Position numbers and translations under genes: made by a program
The notes under the pieces: model-generated
Told to the model about the DNA's origin: nothing
The model's input: the letters and a program-made list of their open reading frames with translations, nothing else
Database searches by the model: none
Part shown: positions 38,070 to 51,879 of the stretch, one piece after another
Position numbering within the stretch: position 1 is the first letter of the stretch
How the letters are laid out: every line of letters starts with the position of its first letter
Source of the DNA: Ectobius pallidus
Lineage: Eukaryota; Arthropoda; Insecta; Blattodea; Ectobiidae
Assembly (NCBI GenBank): GCA_964059195.1
Contig: CAXKWD010000011.1
Location: 29,077,791-29,141,790, forward strand
Length of the DNA stretch: 64,000 nt
Direction: 5' to 3'

Positions 38070-38899
38070 AAATATTAAAAGGTAGAACATGCAGGCAAAT
38101 TATCCTTCAATCAGATTACGCCAAACAATTCATATTTCTACAGTCGATCATGTAAGGTTTGCTAGGCTGGGGAAGTATATCTTAATATACATTAATGCAG
38201 TTAAATAAATTTACTCCGGAAGCGAAGAATTCAAATAAGTCTATTGGCCTTAAGAACACTATCACCAAAGCTCCTGTTTGCAGAAATCAATGCGTCCAAC
38301 GTCAAGCAAATTTAATAGGCCTATAATATGTCTGAACTTTAATAAAAATAGATATAGTTCTGAGACGTTTATGCATATTTATGACATCAGATGCACTGAT
38401 TTATTACACTCATTAAAACAGAAGTTAAAAAATAGTTGAACCGAGAAATCTCACAAATTCTGATTGTAGACATATGTCTGATTTATGTTCAGTTCTACAT
38501 ATCGATATCAGTGAACGACATTAGCGTCAATAAACTGCAAATATTAACCAGTTTAAGTACAAAATTCAAACTTCAATTATAAAATTTTAATTAATATTTT
38601 GTTTACTTAGACTAAATTTCACATGACCTATTTTAATTTAAAAAAAAAAAACTTTTTAAATAACGCCCTTTGTAAATAAAGTGCCGATTTAATAGAGTAG
38701 GCCTACAAAGAATTTATCGAGTTTTAGTAAGGTTAGTTGTCAACAACTGTTTACTGTTTAAACCTTATTTCCTTAAAAACAAAATTCTCTACACAATTTA
38801 ATCGGTTTACACAGAATATTCCACACCGTCAGGATGTTCACAATATGGAAATATAAAGTGAGTAAAATTGCATTTTCCCGACTAAGGGCAGATGGTATA

Positions 38900-39296
38900 G
38901 TGTATTATAGGAGGTTTTATTACGTTTTATACCATTAAAAAAGAGCACAGGTAAGCTAAGAAAGACTTCAAAGTAGTAAACTATTTTTATCGATATTTAC
39001 AGGATTGCTTGACTAATAGCAGAGTTAGTTAGGGCTATATTAAAATATCGTACATTAACAGTTATTAACAAATTTTTAAATATGTATTTTAGCATAATTT
39101 TGTAAATATGCGTTTTAGCATTGTGATTTGTATATGTTTTAATTCCATCGGTACCAACATTTAAATATATATAATTCTGCTAGTACTCAAGCAATCCTGC
39201 AAATATCAATAAAATTGGGGCGTTACTTTGAAGTATTCCTTGGTTTATCTGTGCTTTTTTGAGGGTATAAGACGTAAAAACCCTCCTATAATCCAC
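38900..39296. mobile_element. Foldback MITE, mariner-type, 397 bp
   Basis: Termini GTGTATTATAGGAGG and CCTCCTATAATCCAC are flanked by TA on both sides. The arms pair for about 130 bp, including ATTGCTTGA and the block around TACAGGATTGCTTGACTA versus TAGTACTCAAGCAATCCTGC. The interior is AT-rich with no frame. Confidence 0.75.
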
Positions 39297-39639
39297 TATT
39301 ATTATTCCTCTAAGAACAGCCATGAAATTTATTCCGAAAATAATACCCAAATACTAATACCAAAATTAAGATTTTATCTGCATACGATAAAAATTTCAGT
39401 GCAATAGGATAAAAACCAACAACTCTAGCATACTTCATAAATGCACTGTTTTGAGCCTGTATGTAGACTCACGTATTCCTGTGCTCCTACTCTACGTTTT
39501 TATAGTTCTCGTAATTTTTTCCGGTATTTAACGTAAGTGACTGGCGAAATAAGAGAGTTAAGAAGGAATGATTGTGGAGACCTACTTCATCAAAAGTTCT
39601 AGTAAGTTAACCATGTTTTATGTTCTTTTCTTTTTATCC

Positions 39640-39850
39640 TTAAAGGAGGGGGAAGGGCCCGAGCGGAACTAGGGAAGTTGTGTTTCTCCCGGAGTTCCGG
39701 CCATTGCATCTTCTCGCCATCGGATATTTTCATTTTCCCATCGATAACTTCCCCCTATCAGGCACGCATCTTTTCTAATTAGAACAGTGGCCGGAGATGA
39801 AGGCCCTCATCACCGGGGGAGATTCCTTCCTCTTGCATTGCCAGCTTCGT
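39640..39850. promoter_or_regulatory. Candidate conserved noncoding block
   Basis: About 210 bp of balanced, nonrepetitive sequence (GGAGTTCCGGCCATTGCATC, CCATCGATAACTTCCCCC, GTGGCCGGAGATGAAGGCCC) stands out from AT-rich surroundings. It has no open frame or repeat character. Such islands in introns of developmental transcription factors are often enhancers; that is inference. Confidence 0.3.
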
Positions 39851-40013
39851 TTTCATCACAACTCGTGGGAAAAATAGCAAAGCTGAAAATCAAGTCCACG
39901 AGTAAATGAGATTACAAAAAATGACGACTTTCGCATCCCTATGGGCACCTAGACTAGAGTAAAGAACAGCAAGGTAAGAGGGAAAAATATAGATATAGGC
40001 TCTTGTGATGAAA

Positions 40014-40165
40014 TACATTTAAAAAAATCCGAACCAGAAGCTAGGATTAATTTCTTTAAGAGGACACTGCATTCCCTTATATTAAGGGTAGTATTTGTTT
40101 ACGTTAGAATGGGAGTGTCCTTACGTGAATCTAGCTATAGAGAGTATGTAGTAATCTTAAGAATA
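40014..40165 (+). repeat. 150-bp direct repeat, second copy
   Basis: This is a near-identical partner of 37919-38069, about 2.1 kb away in the same orientation. The interval contains the 38900-39296 MITE. No inverted ends were found, so this may be a duplicated fragment or solo terminal repeats of an unrecognised element. Confidence 0.75.
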
Positions 40166-41059
40166 TGGCAATATCATCTCACACCATCCATAATCCGAAT
40201 GTGCTCATGTGTTCAGGTAGCTACTTGTTGTCATTCTGCATTAATAAATTTCATTTTTAATAAATTTCATTTTTACCAATGAGGGAAATGTTATGTAATG
40301 AATATTTAATTTCCACCTTAGGCCTATACCCTTATTATACGTATATAGGATATCTCGGAGATTTTGCCAATAACATTCCCATTCAGTTTTAGATAACAGT
40401 ATTTAATTACCAATTGCAAGCTTTGCTACAATAAAGTGTATACAGCTATATTATGTTATAAGATTATTTCTTAAAAATTGGTATCTAACAACTATACAGA
40501 ATTCTAAAAACTGCATGAGATGGTAAAAAATCTGTAGGCCTGTGTTTATTAAAATCTATAAACAGTTATGCCAGTCATTATTGTTGCAACTTAATTATTT
40601 TCCGTCTTGTGTATGTAATAGTATTGATTACAAAAAGTATTATGATTTAAAAAACGGTGTTGTTAAGATGTCATATAGATTTATGTTACACACACAATGT
40701 CATAAATGTACAACAACTGTGTACTCACTGTATTCTGCATTGTTGTCGGGTCCAAGCAAGGAATGATTTCTTTATACTGTAAGCTGCAAGAGGGAACGCG
40801 TTTCCTGGAACTGAAGACGTGAATGTCTCTCTGCGTGTATCTAATTACTTTTCTATTAAATGTCTGATAGGTCTAAGAGGATGAGTTAAATAGCACGAAG
40901 GCACTTAAAGCAACAGTTAAAAGAAAAAAGAAGTAGCCAGTACTCAAGTGCCACGAAGTCCAGAGTTAAGGTCCAAGATAGCCATTTACCTTTGAAAATA
41001 GATATAAAAATCGAAGACACATTATCTATAACCAATTCTATTTATTTGTCACTTTTTTT

Positions 41060-41395
41060 GTGACTGCTCAGTCACTAGTGTCTAAAACTCCCAAGGTCCA
41101 GGGTTCGATTTTCCAGGCATGGAAACTTGAATGAAGTCTCCATGATTTTCTCAGGCTTTATCAAGTAAAAGCACGAATTGTACCTCTAATTATAGCCTTG
41201 GCCATTAGTTTGCCTACGCATCTTCTCCCTAATCATTGTTTAAATGCGTCGGTGTCATCTAAGACGCGGCCCTACATAGAGCTAACCACTCGACAAGGGA
41301 GACCCTCTATTGTGATGTATCTAATTGCGTGTGATTCAGAAGACTCATCCCCCAAAGGCACTAGTGTATGTCCTCCACGCGAGGAAGTAAAGCTG
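41060..41395 (+). repeat. tRNA-derived SINE-like repeat
   Basis: GACTGCTCAGTCACTAGTG is a weak box A, and CCAGGGTTCGATTTTCC at 41098-41114 is a clear box B. The body has balanced composition, including CTAACCACTCGACAAGGGAG. The open frame over its end is not a gene. Confidence 0.5.
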
Positions 41396-41500
41396 GTCAA
41401 GACCTTCTTTATGTAATATTTGAGTAAAACTACAGTTTCTATTACTACTTTATCAGAAACAGTGCTATTAGTAAGTTCTCAGTAAAGATTTTATCAAAAC

Positions 41501-41633
<133 letters not shown>

Positions 41634-43484
41634 AGTTCCTTGAAGGTCCGTTCAAGTATTACGTAGGCATAACCAATTACAGTGCAACAACAACAAGCAA
41701 GCAAAGTATGTGGGGAAAGAGCTATGTATTAATGAATTTCTTGGATTAATAATGTAATTTATAGGTAACTTTTTTCCTGCCAAATAGTTACGACGTACAA
41801 AATGTTATAAAATCTTGCATAAGTGAAGGGGGCTAGCATTTGCTTATTTTTTACTTACAAGGGTTAGAGGGGGTACAAAATGACTAAAAATATGCTTACG
41901 TAATTCTTGAACGGCTCCTGCAGTACGAATAGTATTAAGCTATGGATGTAGTTACCTACTTAACAAAAATATTAACTTTCGCTTTTACGAGGTCCAGTTA
42001 ATACAAAATTACACGGTTTTATTCAAGTTACAACTGACCAATTTATTAGGATTATGACGTAGGCCTACTTCACCAGATAGGCTATTGTAGTAAGTTGATA
42101 ATCAACAAACTATTAGTTTTGTTGTGCATTTTTACTCTTTACGCATATATTTATTTTTGACATTTAATTATTATTCATTCTGAGATTGAATACACTCTTA
42201 CCTCTTTATCGCTGAGTTAAAATGAAAAATGACACTTGGAGGTTTAGTTACTTAAATCCCCACTGCTATTATTGATGACAATTGAATCCGGTATTAAAGA
42301 AAGGGATGAAGTCCATAGAGCTATGTATTAATTAACTTCATCGCTAAACACTTTTACATTTAGATGTTCAATCTGAACTGAAACTATGCAAATGAATTAC
42401 CAGATTTCCATAAGTATGGAAATGCAATTTATTACTCAACTGTCTTTCCTCCTTCTGAAATTCTAAATTTATTAGCATTGAGCCCTTTCTTAAATAAGCC
42501 ACTGTATAAGACGACCATGACAATAAAACGAATGGTAGAGGGTGGAAAATAATACTGGCCGTAAGGTTATTGAAAACATCTTCAATAATACTGTCGACAA
42601 TATATAGGCCTACATTTTTTTCAATTCATTGTTATATATAGCAATATAAATGTATACAAATATGGTTTCGAACGCCACCCAAGGAAACAAAGCTTGTGCT
42701 CGGGGGCGGTTCAGTTCAAAAGAATAAAGTAACTTAGACTAAAATAAATATTTACGCTAATTTCAAAAAATTGATTTACAAATCATAGAAAAGTATGAGT
42801 TAATATTATTTACAATAGCCTAAGGACAGAACATGTTATATTTGCAGCTATGGAAATGTACGAATAAATTCAATAATATATATTTTTTGTTAAATAGCTT
42901 ATAAGATAAGACAAAGAAATTATATTTATATTTTAAGGTTTAATATCGGAAATGTTGTAGTAATGACAGAAGTGAGAAAATAAAATTAATTATATAAAAG
43001 TTCTAGTTTTAGACTTAAATTGTTTGTTGTTTAAGCCAGTTAATTCAGGATGGTTGCTAATAAATTAATTGAATAGTCTTGGGCCGAAACTTGAACAGTG
43101 CGTAACTCCAGCAGTTGTAAATTGTTTTGGCTCAGTTAATAAATTAAACTGATTCCTTCGCGTGTGATATCCATGACCTTCTGACACATCATTGTCACAA
43201 TGTTTATGAAAATAACCTATTAGGACGTACTTGTAAATTTGGTTTATGCTGAATACGTTAAATTCACAAAATAATAATGATAATGATGTTGGCAATGATG
43301 ATGCATTTGACTTCCTCTGTCTATGTATTCCAATGAGGAAGGTGTGATATAATATTGACCTCGTTACCTGCGAGTCTTTCTAAAGTTTTACTATTCTCGA
43401 GTTCTCAGCACCGCAACAAACAACGGAAACTTTCCCCGACCGGAACTGGTAGGTGAGAGATGGCAGGAACGACATAAACAAAGT

Positions 43485-44320
43485 AAAAAAGTAATACAGT
43501 AAGTAAGTATATAAATAAATAAGCAAACAAGTAAGAAACCAAGCAAGTACAGCAAGAAAAGCGAGAATGAGAGAAAGTAAGAAAGACATAATTAAGCAAA
43601 AGAAGGAAGAAAACTGTAAAAACCAGGAATGTAAGCCTAAGCAAGTAAGCAAACATAAGAAAAGTAAGTACGATAAGTAAGTAGATAAGTAAGTAAAAGG
43701 CAAGCAGACAACATAAAACGCAAGCAATCATGCGAAGTAAGGAAAGGGAGAAAAGAAGGTGGCCAGCCAATTTGTCATGGGGTTTTTCATGGTTTCCCCA
43801 GTCGTAAAAGCAAATGCCGAATTTGATAATTGCATACAATGACTCATCCTCACTAATTCATCCCGTATCATATTCATTAAAAATAATATCAGTTTAAATT
43901 TACTGATATAAAAATACACCAACAATAGAAAACAGTTGACAAGCAATAGTTGCATGGCCTACTGTATATGACACAGGTCTTGAACTACTGATATGCCCTC
44001 GATGCTAAAAGGAGTATAAGAGGAGCTGAATTTAAAAAAAAGTAAACAAACATGTTAAGTAAAGAACGTAAGAAAGTAGGTAAAGCCTAAATAAGTAAGG
44101 AAATGAATAACCTAAATAGGTTAAGTAAATATAAATGGCCTATGAAAAGTAAGAAAAGTGAGAAAAGAAAGTAAGTACATAGGCCTAAGTAAGGAAGCAA
44201 ATAAGGAAAACAGGGACAGAAAAGAAGGAAGAAAGAGAGAGAGAGAGAGACAAACAGAGTGAGAGAAGAAGCAGAAGCAGAAGATGAAGAAGAAGAAGAA
44301 GAAGAAAGAAGATTGAATGA
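43485..44320 (+). repeat. Two degenerate AAGTA-rich purine tracts with GA and GAA runs
   Basis: 43485-43745 and 44035-44320 are dominated by AAGTAAGTA, AAGCAAGTAAG and GAAAGTAAG, ending in (GA)n at about 44234-44250 and (GAA)n at about 44285-44310. The leucine-rich minus-strand frames over them reflect the CTT content. The AAGTA units look like decayed tandem repeats. Between them, 43746-44034 is ordinary sequence. Confidence 0.7.
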
Positions 44321-44689
44321 AAGACTAAACATTTAGCATACAGTTTTTAACTATATCAGTGATCTGAAACAGCAAGTAGTTTTCATTATTCTTCCCTTCA
44401 ATTAATTTCTACCAATCGTTTTTGCGATCCCAATTAGTTTTCCTAAAATACATTAATAAGAAAATAAGAAAGAATACATTAATATGGCACTCTAACAAGA
44501 TTGATTTCACCGGAAATGGAAATTAACATCACAATGGGGTTCTCAGAAAGTAAAAATAAAGCATATTATTAAGATAATATAGTTTTGACTGTTCTAATCA
44601 GCAAGACTCTATTACTTTGAGTTTCGCGTTTTTAAAAGCACTTAGTGAGTGTGAACACTGTCCCCGTGCCTTAGAAGCTGATCAATTAT

Positions 44690-44770
44690 GAAGGAAATAA
44701 AAAGCGTTGCAGGCTCTTCCCCTCGTCTCATTAAGCGATGGTTTATTAAATTGATCCTGCTGGGGAAAAA
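44690..44770. promoter_or_regulatory. Candidate conserved noncoding block
   Basis: The sequence around GCTGATCAATTATGAAGG and TTAAGCGATGGTTTATTAAA has homeodomain-type TAAT/TTAAG cores and balanced composition, unlike its flanks. No coding potential is seen. Confidence 0.25.
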
Positions 44771-45547
44771 TAAAAATTTCAAAAATTAACTACCATCTCT
44801 ATTTTTGTTACTTCCTGCTTTATCCATACATTAGCCTGCCTGTGTGTGTGTGTGAAACCTCCACGTCTCTGGTCGTGTTACAACAGATGTCCTTCTTTCT
44901 TCTCTTCATCACCACAATAATATCATTTCAAAAAAATGGCTCTCTAATCTGTTTTTCTGCCCTTTCAAACCCAAATTCAATTAAAGTACACACATTGTTA
45001 AATGTATAACATTATTATTTCAATAGAGGTATAAAACGTTTGACCTGCTTAGCATAAAAGCTAAGGTTTTAGTTCTTCCCCATGTGAAAGTAGATTTAAT
45101 ATTCGTCATAACTCGATTTTGCAAGAACAAAAACGTGCCTTCAAGATATCCGTTTTATTGATGTAAGAACAATGTCTAGTCTATACATTATAGCAACTGT
45201 TTTAAACGTAACAACCTAAATGCATTCAAGAAAGAAAGAAAAAACTAAATGCATGTACAGTAGATCCACAAAGGACATAAACATCTGAAAGTATACTACA
45301 CCAGGGTGTAAAACTATACAACATCCTTTTCAGAAAATAGTGAATCATAGGTATCCACAATTCATGAGGTACATAACAAATATTCTGTTGCAAAAGCAAT
45401 ACTACTTCGTGAGGAGGCACTTTGTAGCTGGTGACTGCAGGAATAAATTTATGTTGAACATAGAGGGTGATTCAGTTCCTCTGCAACCTTTGCGGAATGA
45501 TATTTTCACCAGGAGGATAACTTTTTTCATACAACCTATGTTGGCAG

Positions 45548-45814
45548 ATGCGTTTTTTAGGAGCATGGCCAGCGCGATCACCCGACTTAAAGCTGCTGAA
45601 CTGCTTTCTTTGGAGGATTGAAGAGTGTCGTGTAAGCCACACCAGTTGTCTCAGGGAAGAATTGATTGTGCGCTTACACGCTACCTTTGTTTCCATTCGT
45701 CAGAGACCGAACTTGTTGGACAGGGTTCGACAGACAATGGATCGACAGTGTTGTGAATACATTTACCCAAAGGTGGACACTTTGAAGGCCTTCTCTGAAT
45801 TACTTTTAATTTAA
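45548..45814 (+). pseudogene. Tc1/mariner-type transposase C-terminal fragment
   Basis: AWPARSPDLKLLNCFLWRIE matches the conserved WPARSPDLTP-x-(D/E)FFLWG block of insect Tc1/mariner-type DDE transposases. It includes the second Asp of the triad, but the following acidic residue is replaced by Asn. A degenerate tail, REELIVRLHATF then LLDRVRQTMDRQCCEYI, agrees with the family's C-terminal layout. The part upstream (from about 45460) is shifted in frame. No inverted repeats were found. Confidence 0.7.
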
Positions 45815-46194
45815 TTTGCAGGTGTTCTTATGGAATAGATGAGGTTATGGAAACGTCTGGATCTTGTCTGATCACTCATGTGGCACCTCAACAACGCATC
45901 TACCAACAGGAAGAGTAATGATTCTCTTGGTGAAACCTATCATTCCACAAAGTTTTTTGCAGAGGCCCTGAATAACTCTATGTTGGCCTATAGGCCTATC
46001 GGTATCATGTATGATAGAGTTTGTACATTATAATTATGTTATAAATTGCATTACACATATTTAAGGTATGTACTTTTACTACAATTTTCTGTTCATTTTA
46101 ATTTTAAATACACATTTTGAGTCATGTAGGTCCTGTTACATATAACTGTACTTAGAGCTGTCAGTACCAAAAAAATTATGCCATAAAACTCTTA

Positions 46195-46394
46195 TGGTAT
46201 TTTATATTGGACTAACACTTACTAACAGTTGTAAAATTAAGCCTTCAAAATTAACTTTAATGCCTTCTTTTTGAAAATGTATTATATTGGAACATTAAAA
46301 AGTATTTTATGTGTTTAAAATAAGCTATTTTGTTTGCAACTGAAAACTACGTTATAATTAAATTCGAAGGCTTAATGTTAAAAATAACAACAAC

Positions 46395-46439
<45 letters not shown>

Positions 46440-46500
46440 CGGGGACTTCCCATAGGCCCCTCACGAACAAAAATCCTGGATACTTCCTTGATAAGAGTAT
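46195..46500 (+). repeat. Dispersed repeat family, copy 2, carrying an AAT microsatellite
   Basis: This copy shares AACAGTTGTAAAATTAAGCC, TAAGCTATTTTGTTTG, GAAGGCTTAA and the CGGGGA...CCCCT tail with copy 1. An (AAT)n run of about 53 bp (46386-46438) lies between the foldback core and the tail, where copy 1 has only a short A-rich stretch. Confidence 0.65.
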
Positions 46501-47618
46501 TGTTTTCATCCTTTACAAAACATGTTTTTTTATTTTTTTTTATCGACAATTGCATCCTGAAAGTTTGAAGACCTATACTAGGTTATAGGCTATAATTTTA
46601 ATAAAAACACAAAAATTACTTTTGTCCTAAAGTAGTCAAACATCTGTTTCTCTCCATTTAACGAGATTATTCTTAATCAAAATACTTGTAAGACATTTTG
46701 TTAATAACATGATTTTACTAGAGGATCACATAAACTGGAAATGTATAACATGCATGAAGTCAAACAAAACAGGCCTACTTCAGCCAGGCAGTGTGATGCA
46801 ATCAAGCGTCCACTCTAACATATCTGTTAAGGTTTTCAGAATTAATTTGTAACATTTCGAGGCAATGTTGATAAGATCTTTATTACACTAGGGTAACTCC
46901 TCAATTAGGACTAGGTAACATCCGTGTGGTATGCCCGTTTTGCAGTGAATATGTTGCATAGAACCGAGCTTTATTATCAGGAGAAAGAGAATGCAACGTT
47001 GCAAACTTCCAACAATGCAGTAATTGATCATGATTGTGATAATACACATCTTGTGGGTGCGCGGGGACTTGTTGCAAAGTGGTTATCATTTCCGCATTAA
47101 GGTCTGGCTGACAATAGCAGTGCGCTCCGGAGACTCCGGCTCTCACAATGGTACTAGAAGAGATAAACAGAGCAAGGCCGGAGTTCTCCACACTTGTGTT
47201 TGTTAAGACTCCCTCCCGCTTACTCTCTGCTAAATATTAATTCAACAGTGTATTTATGTATGTGAAAACTCAGCATTTACGAGGGGAAGGAACTCAAAAA
47301 CACTCCCCTTCCACCCCCCCCCCCCGAGACATCGCTCACTGACGGAGCGCTTACATTCAGAACATTGATTCTGACGGACCTGAAGCCCGGTTATAACAAT
47401 CCATTTTCTTAAATAAATAATTCAGGCACCCAAAATTTTCAGTAGTTGTAATTTTTATCACATAATCATGGTTCTTACAGCTAAAAGTGTAGAACTTTCA
47501 TGAAGTATGACAGCAAAGCCGTTTATTATTGCTACTGCTACTGCTGTGCAGGATAAATCGTCTATTGATGCCCCTATGTGCGGATCAGGGATAGAAATCA
47601 AGTAACATGTCTTATAAT

Positions 47619-48479
47619 TAGGGCCCTGATTCTTAGGTTTAAGCTATTTTGTTCCTTGCTAGCTACCCGTGATAGTTTAACACAATTATCCTTTTCATTG
47701 TCATGGCAGTCACATAGTCCAATCTTATAAAACCTAAAAATAGCTAAATGAGATATTAAAAACTAAAAATGGCTAAATGTGTTTATAATTGAAATACGAT
47801 AAAATACTTAAACTAATAGACCTAATTTGTAAGTAATCTAATATTATTACCGTTCTACGAGAAATAAATTACTTTTGAAATATCTGTCTCCATTTTGCCT
47901 TGTTCTTTGTTGCCAGTACATTTGTAAGAGAAAATCTGCATTTTGTAATTTTTTCATTTTGTACCCCATTGTTCCGGTAAAGAAAATTGTTAGTGATCCG
48001 AAATCCCCGGTTACTTTAGAAGGAAATTAAATGAATTTTTAAGAAGCTTACAATTTCAGTTTACTCACACTGTTTTCTTCCAGTTAGATGCTGAAAGTAA
48101 AGTATTCTAAAAAAATGGTTAATTGAAAAATGTTCTTGTTAATTTTATGTGGTTTATGTGTTCATGAGTTTTATTTTATGTGGAGTTCGAAAACACAGGA
48201 AAAAATCTAAAATTAATTGTGTTCTATAGGCTTAACTATAGGCCTAACTGTTGAAAACTAGCAAAATGTATTCCTACAGTCTTGTGGTTCAGAGCATAGG
48301 CATATAATCCTAAGTAAAAATAAAATAAGTTAATATATTTTTCAATGTGTTTCTTGTATTTACTAAAGTGAAACTTAAAAAAACTTCTATGAAAATAGTA
48401 AAAAACTAACATAAAACTATTTTAATATGTTTAAAAAAACTAATGCAGGATTTATAAAAACCTATAAATCCGGGCTCTA
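47619..48479. mobile_element. hAT-type nonautonomous transposon, 861 bp
   Basis: The left end TAGGGCCCTGATTCTTAGG matches the right end read inward, TAGAGCCCGGATTTATAGG. A perfect 8-bp duplication CTTATAAT flanks it (47611-47618 and 48480-48487). Subterminal repeats of the form CTAAAAATAGCTAAATG lie inside the left end. No coding sequence is present. Confidence 0.85.
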
Positions 48480-51400
48480 CTTATAATTACTTATTATACT
48501 TAGAGAACGTTTAAATAATTAAAAAACTATATAAATGTCACAGTACGATTAAAAGTAACGGGGAGATTTGACATATCTGCACTTACACAGACAATTAGAA
48601 AGCTATTGAAGATCTGTTCCATTTTTCTATACAACCTGAAAATTATATTTAAAAAAATAGTGTAAATTCACAACTAAAAAATGAACTATTTTAAATGCTT
48701 CAATAACGTGACAGTAAAAATTCGCCAATATAACCCTTAAGATGCAAATATTTGGGAAGCAATAATTGTTATGCGGACGATAATTTGTGTACTTTACTTT
48801 TAGATTTTATAAAGCTTCATACCAAGGAGGAAAGTATCGGTTTCAGTACTAAAAATTAGTAAAATATGTATATTTATATATTCTAAAGGAACTGGGAAAC
48901 TGTTTATACATAGTCAAAACAAAATGGGAAAAACAAATTAGCTGCTTAAGGGAAATTGGCTAGAAATGGTAAGGGGATATACTTACAAAAGGTAAACATT
49001 TATTAGTAGTAGTACTGATTTTAGATATATGAGTTCTTATGTATTCAGACGCCCTCTGGTGAAAAAAACTTTCTGTAACACCAGGGGTGATCATTTGTAC
49101 AACTCCAGATACAAGAATAAATCATTCATTCATTCATATTTATATATTTCTTCTCAGTAACCAATCACGCATTGACGTTCTACTTTGGCATCCACAATAC
49201 TCACTACTTCCACTATTCTACAGCATTTTCAAGTATTTTGTAACTATTATCAATATTGGTAAATATCATCACAATTAGCTAAGTTGTGTTTTCTTGTTCA
49301 CAGATTTTATAGTTTAAAGATATTGATGACTATTACTATTTTTAATGAATTTTTAAAACTATTCCTAAATGGCATATAAACAGAATTACATATAAGAGTT
49401 TAAGCATATTAACTTTATTTTGGGAAGCTCACATGTTATAACGAGTACAGGCTTAAGTGGCAGCACAGAACCGTCGTTAAATAACCATACAACACAGGTT
49501 TGGGACACACAAATTACCATACTTAATTCATAACAAAAATAATCCAACCTCATTCTTCAGAATGGGAAGAGCACAAGAACTTGGTTTGGCTAAATGTCAT
49601 TGTGGGACATACAAACGTAACTTTGCAAAGATAGCTTGCTTCCTCTTCGATAGTTGTTTCCCCGCATGAACTGTACGTTAAACAGAAAGAATGATAAGCA
49701 AATACATATTAAAGCAGAGCCCTCAATTTCCGTGTCAAAGAGTGTATCTTAAGTTTTTGCATTACAACATAAGCCTATCCCAATTAAAAGGAATCACTTC
49801 TCCTAAATTTGAAACATTCTACGCCTCTTTTTGGACACGATATGTTCGTATTGCTCATAGTGAAAGAGCACGATCTCAAAATGCAACATTGCATCCTCCC
49901 TTCAACGTCACTACAAGACAAACCATAGCCTATTTCATGAATATATCAAACTTAACGGGTATTATCCGAAAAATGTCTACTTCCTATAGGTTTAACGTAT
50001 TTTGGAAGATGATTTCGAACCTTTGAGTTCCCAATATTTTAACAGGAATTAAAAAGTCTAACCATTCACTGACAGTCAGCTTTTTCAAAGCACTGAACAG
50101 TAGTTTATTTACAAACATATTTCCGATAGGCCTACAGTAGGGATGCAAAAGAAGTGAAGGGTGACAGCTAAAACGATCCACAGACATCTTGTTAACTCTT
50201 CAGAATATGAGCCTTTTGTCTTTCAAATCGTTAATCTAACGTTAAAAGTAGTGAAGAAAATAATAATTAACTAATAGACTATCATCCTTCTTGGTACAAT
50301 GGAATCAAACTTGCATCCCATCTGTATTAAGCTACAAAAGGCACTTAAAATCACTGCATTTCAAACCTGGACTATGATCATCTTTAGCCGTCACCCCTGA
50401 CTCTAAGCAAAGCTGACTTAATTGTAAAGTAACGGAAACGATAGTAAAGATTTAAAATGCACATGTTATATGTATTCTCTAGGTTACAAAAAAATACAAA
50501 TTCGATTAATAAAAAATAAATAGAAAATTGTTTTCATGCGGCTACTATGCTATCAACAATGTTCATATTCCGGCTTATTCGTAAAGTTTCTATTACTGGT
50601 GGTTTTTGTTCTGGAAAAATTTGTAGCTTTTCAGCTGCTAAAACCAACGATGTTGGTTTATTTTCCTCATAAACCTTTCAGTCATCATCTGATCAAGTTG
50701 TAAATAAACTAAGAATAATCGAAGTTAAAAGAAGAGATCAAGAGAGACGGAGGAGAGAGTGGAATCACAGCAGACATGATCCAGAAGTCGATTTGCCAAA
50801 CTTAAAAAATCAGAAGAAAACCCGGTGACAAGTGGACTAAATTGATATTCAAGGACCACGAAGAGGTAAGAATGGAATGAACGAAAAAGTTCTTTGGAGA
50901 AAAATAAATCTTGGCCAAAAACCGTAAAGTTTTAAACGGCCCACAGTTGGTCAAAATCGATTTTTGAAAACCAAGCTGAAGACTTATTGCTTTTGACATT
51001 GGCTGTTTTTGCTTCAAGATTCTCAATTGCAAATAGCGTACATTTAAATTTCTGAAACCTGTTTCTGGTTGTGTAAATACACTGTTGTTATAGGAAGTGT
51101 AAACAAAGGGATACCGCTTTGCAAGTTAAGACTCAGGATTGTTTATATAAATACAGGTAAGTAGTGTGAAGACGAACTCGTTAGCGCTCTATGTTGGGGA
51201 GACGTGCATAACTTTTAACTCATAGCGGAGAGCATGTAAGCAGAAAATCGCATATCCTGGTCATGATCAGGTCTTGAGGAGCGGAACGCCGCTAATTCTC
51301 TGTACATACATACATACGCTTGCTCTCTCGCTCTCTCTCTCTTGCCATTTTAATATTCACCAGTTAACCGCCTTTGTATTCCTAATATCATCAGCGCCAG

Positions 51401-51879
51401 AGACGGAAGTGCCTGGAATTCTTGAGTAGAAATAATAAGCGAGAAAGCCTTTTCCTTCCCCTCCTTCTTCCCAGTGCAATCCTCCCCATTTATACCGTCA
51501 ATCCCAATTTTTGTAACCCAAATGCTATTTATGCAAGACATCCACCGTTTTCTGGCTTTGTCAAACATCATAAAAAACGTTTTCCTCCGACGCTAGAGCG
51601 AACACCATGCCTCGTGTAAATCAAATATACCTTAACGAAGTTTATGAGGAGGGCCCCTTACAAGGCTCCGTCACTCTGTTTTTTTTAACTTCTTCTCGGA
51701 ACCCCACCTCCTGTGTTGTCTTTCCCCTTCTTTCCCTACACACTCTCTTCAACCTTTTCGCAAACCCTAATGTTGTTTCCAGAAAATGAGGTCAAACAAG
51801 CATTGATACTATGAGACGGCTGTTTTGTTAGGCTTAATAATTTAGTACCAATTAGTACTGTCCTGAATTATACAGTTCT

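Noticed and set aside
43380..43955. Overlapping minus-strand frames of 75-144 codons, leucine-rich and membrane-like
   Set aside because: They lie over a decayed AAGTA tandem repeat; the hydrophobic look comes from CTT/TAC content on the complementary strand in several frames at once.
49691..50026. 111-codon plus frame
   Set aside because: No recognisable motif; composition matches surrounding noncoding DNA.
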